A stretch of DNA of 64,000 bases from the NCBI RefSeq assembly GCF_009677585.1, contig NZ_WKYV01000020.1:1-64000 (forward strand), given 5' to 3'. Within the stretch, counting starts at the first letter, position 1. Each line of letters starts with the position of its first letter. The DNA comes from Lactonifactor sp. BIOML-A5. Its GTDB lineage: Bacteria; Bacillota; Clostridia; Lachnospirales; Lachnospiraceae. This document shows positions 59,735 through 64,000 of the stretch, in pieces. A program made the position numbers and the translations under genes. The notes beneath the pieces are model-generated. The model made no database searches and was not told the origin of the DNA. It was given only the letters and a program-made list of their open reading frames with translations.

Positions 59735-60502
59735 ATGAAAATTGCAGTAACGGGAAAGGGCGGAGTTGGAAAGACAACTTTTGCGGCGACACTGGCAAGA
59801 CTTTATGCTGAAGAAGGCAGAAAGGTGCTGGCTGCAGATGTAGACCCGGATGCAAATCTTGGGCTGGCTTTAGGATTTTCAGAGGAAGTCCTGGATTCTA
59901 TTGTACCAATCTCAAAAATGAGAAAACTGGTAGAAGAGAGAACCGGAGCCAGCAACGACAATAAATTTTACAAACTGAACCCAAAGGTAGATGACATACC
60001 GGATACCTACGGAAAGTCCTGCAACGGAGTGAAGCTTCTTGTGCTTGGAACTGTAGAGACTGGGGGCGGCGGATGCGTATGCCCTGAGCATGTGATGCTG
60101 AAGCGTATTTTAAATAATATGGTGCTCCACAGAGATGACGTGGTAATCATGGATATGGAAGCCGGCCTGGAACACATGGGGCGGGGAACTACCGAAGGGA
60201 TGGATCAGTTTATCGTTGTCATTGAACCCGGAGCCAGAAGCATCCAGACATACAAGAATGTGAAGCGTCTGGCAAAAGACCTGGGCGTAAAGCAGGTGCG
60301 TGTGGTTGCCAATAAGGTTCGGGGCGAAGAGGACGAGGAATTTATCAAGAGCAAGATCCCGGCTGAGGATTTACTTGGTTTTATTCACTACAATCAGGAA
60401 GTGATTGACGCTGACCGTCAGGGTAAATCCCCCTATGATGTCAGCAAAACAGCAACAGAAGAAATTATAAAAATCAAAGATAGAATCGATCAGGATCAAT
60501 GA
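59735..60502 (+). CDS. CODH/ACS nickel-insertion ATPase CooC, copy 2 (AcsF-like)
   Basis: This encodes 255 residues. Deviant Walker A GKGGVGKTT lies at 7-15, with VDPDANLGLALG after it and C114-V-C116 in GGGGCVCPEHVM. It is clearly diverged from copy 1, as the CxC surroundings differ. Its place between cooS and acsB suggests specialisation, perhaps for the ACS A-cluster (AcsF role) while copy 1 serves CODH. That division is inference. Confidence 0.92.
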   Translation: MKIAVTGKGGVGKTTFAATLARLYAEEGRKVLAADVDPDANLGLALGFSEEVLDSIVPISKMRKLVEERTGASNDNKFYKLNPKVDDIPDTYGKSCNGVKLLVLGTVETGGGGCVCPEHVMLKRILNNMVLHRDDVVIMDMEAGLEHMGRGTTEGMDQFIVVIEPGARSIQTYKNVKRLAKDLGVKQVRVVANKVRGEEDEEFIKSKIPAEDLLGFIHYNQEVIDADRQGKSPYDVSKTATEEIIKIKDRIDQDQ

Positions 60503-60521
60503 TCTGATAGGAGGTATAACA

Positions 60522-62651
60522 GTGTTATTATTTGATATCGTATTTAATGGTAATGATGCCATGTATGAAGAAGCGGTAAAAGCATGCGATGACGCTATTG
60601 CAAAATACGGTGAGGACAAGGCAGTTGGTTTCCCTGAGACTGCTTACAGCTTACCATGCTATTACTCAGAGACAGGTACCAAGATCTCTACATTAAAAGA
60701 AATGAAAGAAGCCCTGGGATACATCAAATCTCTCATGACAAGAGAGAGACGTCTGGACAGCGCGTTCCAGTCAGGTGTTGCCACAGCACTTTCCGCTGAG
60801 TTTATCGAGGCTTTAAAATATATTGATGGTGCTCAGCCATATGAACTGCCATACGAAGGACACTTTTCTGATGCCAAGATCCGTGAACTGGGCGTGCCCC
60901 TGGTAACAGGCGATATCCCGGGTGTAGCCGTTATTATCGGTGAAGCTCCCACTGCACAGGAAGCAGTAGACCTGGTTAAGAGCTATCAGTCACAGGGTAT
61001 CTTTGTGGCTCTGGTTGGAAAATGCATCGAGCAGATCAAAGAGCTGGGTTATAAGACTGGTTTCAACGTACGTGTGGTTCCCCTGGGCGAGGATATTGCT
61101 TCTGTAATCCACATTGTATCTGTTGCTTTAAGAGCAGCTCTTATCTTCGGTAATGTAACACCTGGTGACAGAGCGGCATTACAGAAATACACATTTGACC
61201 GAATCTTTGCTTTTGTCAACGCATTCAAGAATCTGGACGAGAAGACAGTTGCCTGCGGCGCAGGGGCTATCTACTACGGTTTCCCTGTTGTTACAAACGA
61301 CATGGATTACACACCGGCAGTGCCTAAGAGCTTGATCAAATACGAAGATGTTTCTCAGTTCAATCCGATTTCTCTGGAAGCCAGAAACATCAAACTGAAA
61401 ATTACAAACATTGATATTCCGGTTGCTTTTGCATCCGCATTCGAAGGCGAGATTATCCGCCGCGGCGATATGCAGATCGAATTCGACGGTTCCAGAGTTG
61501 ACTGCTTCGAGTTAGTGCAGACTAAAGAACTTTCAGAAGTAGAAGATCACAAGATTGAAGTGATTGGACCAAAGATCGACGATTTCGAAGTTGGAAGCAA
61601 GCAGAGTATTGCTTACGTTGTGGAAGTGGCAGGAAAGAACATGCAGTCTGACTTTGAGCCTGTATTTGAGCGTAAGTTCCACAGCTACATCAACTGCATC
61701 GAAGGTGTAATGCACACAGGCCAGAGAGATATGATCCGTGTGCGTATCAGCAAGGACGCCCATGCAGCTGGATTTGAACTGGAGCATATCGGTGAAGTGC
61801 TGTATGCTAAGATTAAAAATGAATTTGACGCTGTTGTTGACAAGTGTCAGGTTAAGATTTATACAAATCCAGAAGACTGTACAAAACTCCGTCATGAGTT
61901 AGCAATCCCTGCATTCGACAAACGTGATGCAAGACTTCTGACTCTGACCGATGAGTCTGTTGACGTATACTACAGCTGTATCCTCTGCCAGGCATTCTCT
62001 CCATCCCACGTATGTGTGGTAACACCTGAAAGACTTGGTCTCTGCGGTGCTGTTTCATGGCTGGATGCTAAAGCTACCAACGAACTGGATCCGGCTGGTC
62101 CATGTCAGGTAATTACAAAAGAAAAATGTATCGATGAAAGAATCGGTGAGTACGAAGATGTTAACGAAGCAGTTCGCAAGTTCTCCCAGGGTGCTCTGGA
62201 AGACGTATCTCTGTATTCCATTATGGAAAAACCGATGACATCCTGCGGATGCTTTGAGTGTATCTGCGGTATTGAGCCATTCTCCAACGGTGTTATCATT
62301 GCCAACCGTGAGTATTCTGGTATGACTCCTCTTGGAATGACTTTCCCAGAGCTGGCTTCCATGACCGGCGGCGGTGTACAGACACCTGGTTTCATGGGAC
62401 ATGGTAAACACTTCATTGCTTCCAAGAAGTTCATGAAGGCGGAAGGCGGTATCGAAAGAATCGTTTGGATGCCTAAGGAACTGAAAGAGACAGTTGCTGA
62501 AAGATTAAATGCAACGGCCAAGGAACTTTATGGAATTGACAACTTCACAGATATGGTGGGTGACGAGACAATTGCTGAAGATCCCGAGACACTGGTAGCA
62601 TTCCTGACAGAAAAAAATCATCCTGCATTAAGCATGGATCCGATGATGTAA
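60522..62651 (+). CDS. acsB: acetyl-CoA synthase, CODH/ACS complex subunit AcsB
   Basis: This encodes 709 residues from a GTG with AGGAGG seven bases upstream. It condenses CO, a methyl group from the corrinoid protein, and CoA. The A-cluster ligands are all present: C486-x2-C489-x8-C498-x9-C508 (CILCQAFSPSHVC, then LGLCGA) and C575-G-C577 (SCGCFECICG). The N-terminal domain (about 1-300) forms the CODH contact and CO tunnel in the Moorella enzyme. The protein starts about 28 residues later than the Moorella enzyme. A second copy follows. Confidence 0.97.
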   Translation: MLLFDIVFNGNDAMYEEAVKACDDAIAKYGEDKAVGFPETAYSLPCYYSETGTKISTLKEMKEALGYIKSLMTRERRLDSAFQSGVATALSAEFIEALKYIDGAQPYELPYEGHFSDAKIRELGVPLVTGDIPGVAVIIGEAPTAQEAVDLVKSYQSQGIFVALVGKCIEQIKELGYKTGFNVRVVPLGEDIASVIHIVSVALRAALIFGNVTPGDRAALQKYTFDRIFAFVNAFKNLDEKTVACGAGAIYYGFPVVTNDMDYTPAVPKSLIKYEDVSQFNPISLEARNIKLKITNIDIPVAFASAFEGEIIRRGDMQIEFDGSRVDCFELVQTKELSEVEDHKIEVIGPKIDDFEVGSKQSIAYVVEVAGKNMQSDFEPVFERKFHSYINCIEGVMHTGQRDMIRVRISKDAHAAGFELEHIGEVLYAKIKNEFDAVVDKCQVKIYTNPEDCTKLRHELAIPAFDKRDARLLTLTDESVDVYYSCILCQAFSPSHVCVVTPERLGLCGAVSWLDAKATNELDPAGPCQVITKEKCIDERIGEYEDVNEAVRKFSQGALEDVSLYSIMEKPMTSCGCFECICGIEPFSNGVIIANREYSGMTPLGMTFPELASMTGGGVQTPGFMGHGKHFIASKKFMKAEGGIERIVWMPKELKETVAERLNATAKELYGIDNFTDMVGDETIAEDPETLVAFLTEKNHPALSMDPMM

Positions 62652-62675
62652 TTCTATAGTGAACTTGTAGGACAA

Positions 62676-62705
62676 TTAGCATTGCCCCTTCGGGGGCAGT
62701 GCTAA
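62676..62705 (+). terminator. UUCG-capped hairpin between the two acsB copies
   Basis: TTAGCATTGCCCC (62676-62688) and GGGGCAGTGCTAA (62693-62705) form a 13-pair stem with one G-U pair and a TTCG loop. No T tract follows, so it is probably an mRNA-stability or partial attenuation hairpin that sets the ratio of the two AcsB proteins. Confidence 0.75.
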
Positions 62706-62737
62706 AATCGCAAAGGACTTGGATTGGAGATGAGAAT

Positions 62738-64000
62738 TTGTTAATTAACAGAATCTTTAACGGAAATGATGCGGTTTACGGGTTAACAGTGGGAGCTATT
62801 GACGATGCAATAGAAAAAAATGGGGCAGATAAGGCAGTGGGATTTCCAAACACAGCCTATTGTCTGCCGTGTTATTATGCTGTAACGGGTGTAAAAGTCA
62901 AGACACTGGGAGATTTGAAAGAAGCTGTCGGTGTTGTGAAAACACTAATGACAAGAGAACATGAACTGGATGATGCGCTGATGTCAGGGGTTGCCACTGC
63001 ACTGTGTGCGGAGTTTATCGAGGCTCTGAAATATGTGGACGGAGCAGTTCCCTATGAAGAACCCTGCTACGGTCATCTTGCAGATGCAGTGATCCGCGAA
63101 TTGGGTGTGCCGCTGGTAACCGGGGATATCCCGGGTGTGGCAGTTGTCCTGGGAAGTGCTCCTACGGCAAAAGAAGGGGTTGACCTCATCAAGAGCTATC
63201 AGGCACAGGGAATTCTGGTAACTCTGGTAGGAGGAATTATTGATCAGTGCGAAGAACTGGGATATAAGACAGGGGCGAACGTCCGTGTTATTCCTCTGGG
63301 AAAAGATGTTACATCTGTCATCCACGTTGTATCCGTGGCTATTCGTGCTGCCCTGATCTTCGGAAACGTAACTCCCGGAGACGCAGGTGCTCTTCTGTCT
63401 TATACCGCGGAGAGGGTTCCTGCATTTGTGAACGCTTTCGCACCCATTGACGATGTGATTCTGGCTGCAGGCGCAGGCGCAATCAAGCTGGGATTTCCTG
63501 TGATCTCCAACGAGACAGAAGGAATCGCAGAGGTTCCGGGCGCACTGATCCCTGCAAAGGTGGAGGACTTTAATAAGACTTCTCTGGAAGCGCGGAATAT
63601 AAAGATTAAGATTACAAACATTGATATTCCTGTAGCCTTTGCCTCTGCTTTTGAAGGAGAAATTATCCGCCGGGGCGATATGCAGGTGGAATTCGACGGC
63701 TCCAGGGTAGACTGTTTTGAGTTAGTGCAGTCTAAAGATATGGAGGAGATCGAAGATCACAGGATTGAGATCATTGGTCCTGAGATCGACGAGTTCCCTG
63801 AGGGGAGCAAACAGAGTATTGCTTATATTGTAGAGGTGGCAGGGAAAAATATGCAGCCGGACTTTGAGCCGGTATTTGAACGTAAGTTCCACAGCTACAT
63901 TAACTGTATTGAAGGTGTGATGCATACAGGCCAGAGAGATATGATTCGGGTTCGTATCAGCAAGGACGCATATCAGGCAGGTTTTCGTGCAAAACACATC
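62738..64000 (+). CDS. second acetyl-CoA synthase paralog AcsB2 (partial, runs off the window)
   Basis: At least 421 residues are encoded from a TTG with GGAG eight bases upstream. The frame stays open to the window end. It aligns with AcsB from the start (LINRIFNGNDAVYG against LLFDIVFNGNDAMYE). The N-terminal domain is diverged, whereas the stretch ITNIDIPVAFASAFEGEIIR onward is nearly identical in protein, with many synonymous changes. The A-cluster region lies beyond the window, so catalytic competence cannot be judged. Confidence 0.9.
   Translation, partial: MLINRIFNGNDAVYGLTVGAIDDAIEKNGADKAVGFPNTAYCLPCYYAVTGVKVKTLGDLKEAVGVVKTLMTREHELDDALMSGVATALCAEFIEALKYVDGAVPYEEPCYGHLADAVIRELGVPLVTGDIPGVAVVLGSAPTAKEGVDLIKSYQAQGILVTLVGGIIDQCEELGYKTGANVRVIPLGKDVTSVIHVVSVAIRAALIFGNVTPGDAGALLSYTAERVPAFVNAFAPIDDVILAAGAGAIKLGFPVISNETEGIAEVPGALIPAKVEDFNKTSLEARNIKIKITNIDIPVAFASAFEGEIIRRGDMQVEFDGSRVDCFELVQSKDMEEIEDHRIEIIGPEIDEFPEGSKQSIAYIVEVAGKNMQPDFEPVFERKFHSYINCIEGVMHTGQRDMIRVRISKDAYQAGFRAKHI

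Overview
The window reads as a chromosomal segment of an acetogenic Lachnospiraceae bacterium, most likely Blautia-like. That assignment is inference. It rests on a Firmicutes core operon (ylxM-ffh-rpsP-khpA-rimM-trmD-rplS-lepB-rbgA-rnhB), very large BspA-type leucine-rich-repeat surface proteins typical of gut Clostridia, and a carbon monoxide dehydrogenase/acetyl-CoA synthase (Wood-Ljungdahl) cluster.

Region 1 (1-30.9 kb) is accessory. Two giant paralogous secreted proteins of about 4,270 and 4,715 residues carry LRR_5 repeats, FN3-like modules, a PKD domain, a shared all-helical domain and InlB-like repeats. Between them lies a SIR2-STAND protein that looks like an anti-phage NLR-type sensor (Avs5-like). 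Three copies of a palindromic REP-like element bracket the first giant gene and the SIR2-STAND gene. A small single-LRR protein with a C-terminal membrane anchor follows the second giant gene.

Region 2 (31-36.1 kb) encodes anaerobic pyruvate metabolism on the minus strand. The pyruvate formate-lyase is split: a 711-residue core with the catalytic Cys-Cys pair but no glycyl-radical loop, a separate 80-residue glycyl-radical protein, then the activating enzyme. A Rex-like operator overlaps the predicted promoter. An AraC-family regulator and a divergent YczE-like membrane protein follow.

Region 3 (36.1-55.8 kb) is housekeeping: SRP, ribosomal proteins, tRNA and rRNA maturation, signal peptidase, RNase HII, a 3D-domain cell-wall protein with a WalR-type box, PRPP synthetase, a DUF512 radical-SAM protein, der-plsY-gpsA, an aldo/keto reductase and sbcDC.

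Region 4 (55.8 kb to the end) is the carbon-fixation cluster: a His/Cys-rich metal-binding protein, CooT, an unidentified structured intergenic segment, CooC-1, the CODH catalytic subunit, CooC-2, acetyl-CoA synthase AcsB, and a second tandem AcsB paralog cut by the window end. The first genes would supply and insert nickel. CODH would make CO, and AcsB would join CO, a methyl group and CoA. PFL in region 2 could supply formate to the methyl branch, and both regions carry Rex-like sites, suggesting shared NADH/NAD+ control. No tRNA, rRNA, CRISPR array or transposase gene was seen.
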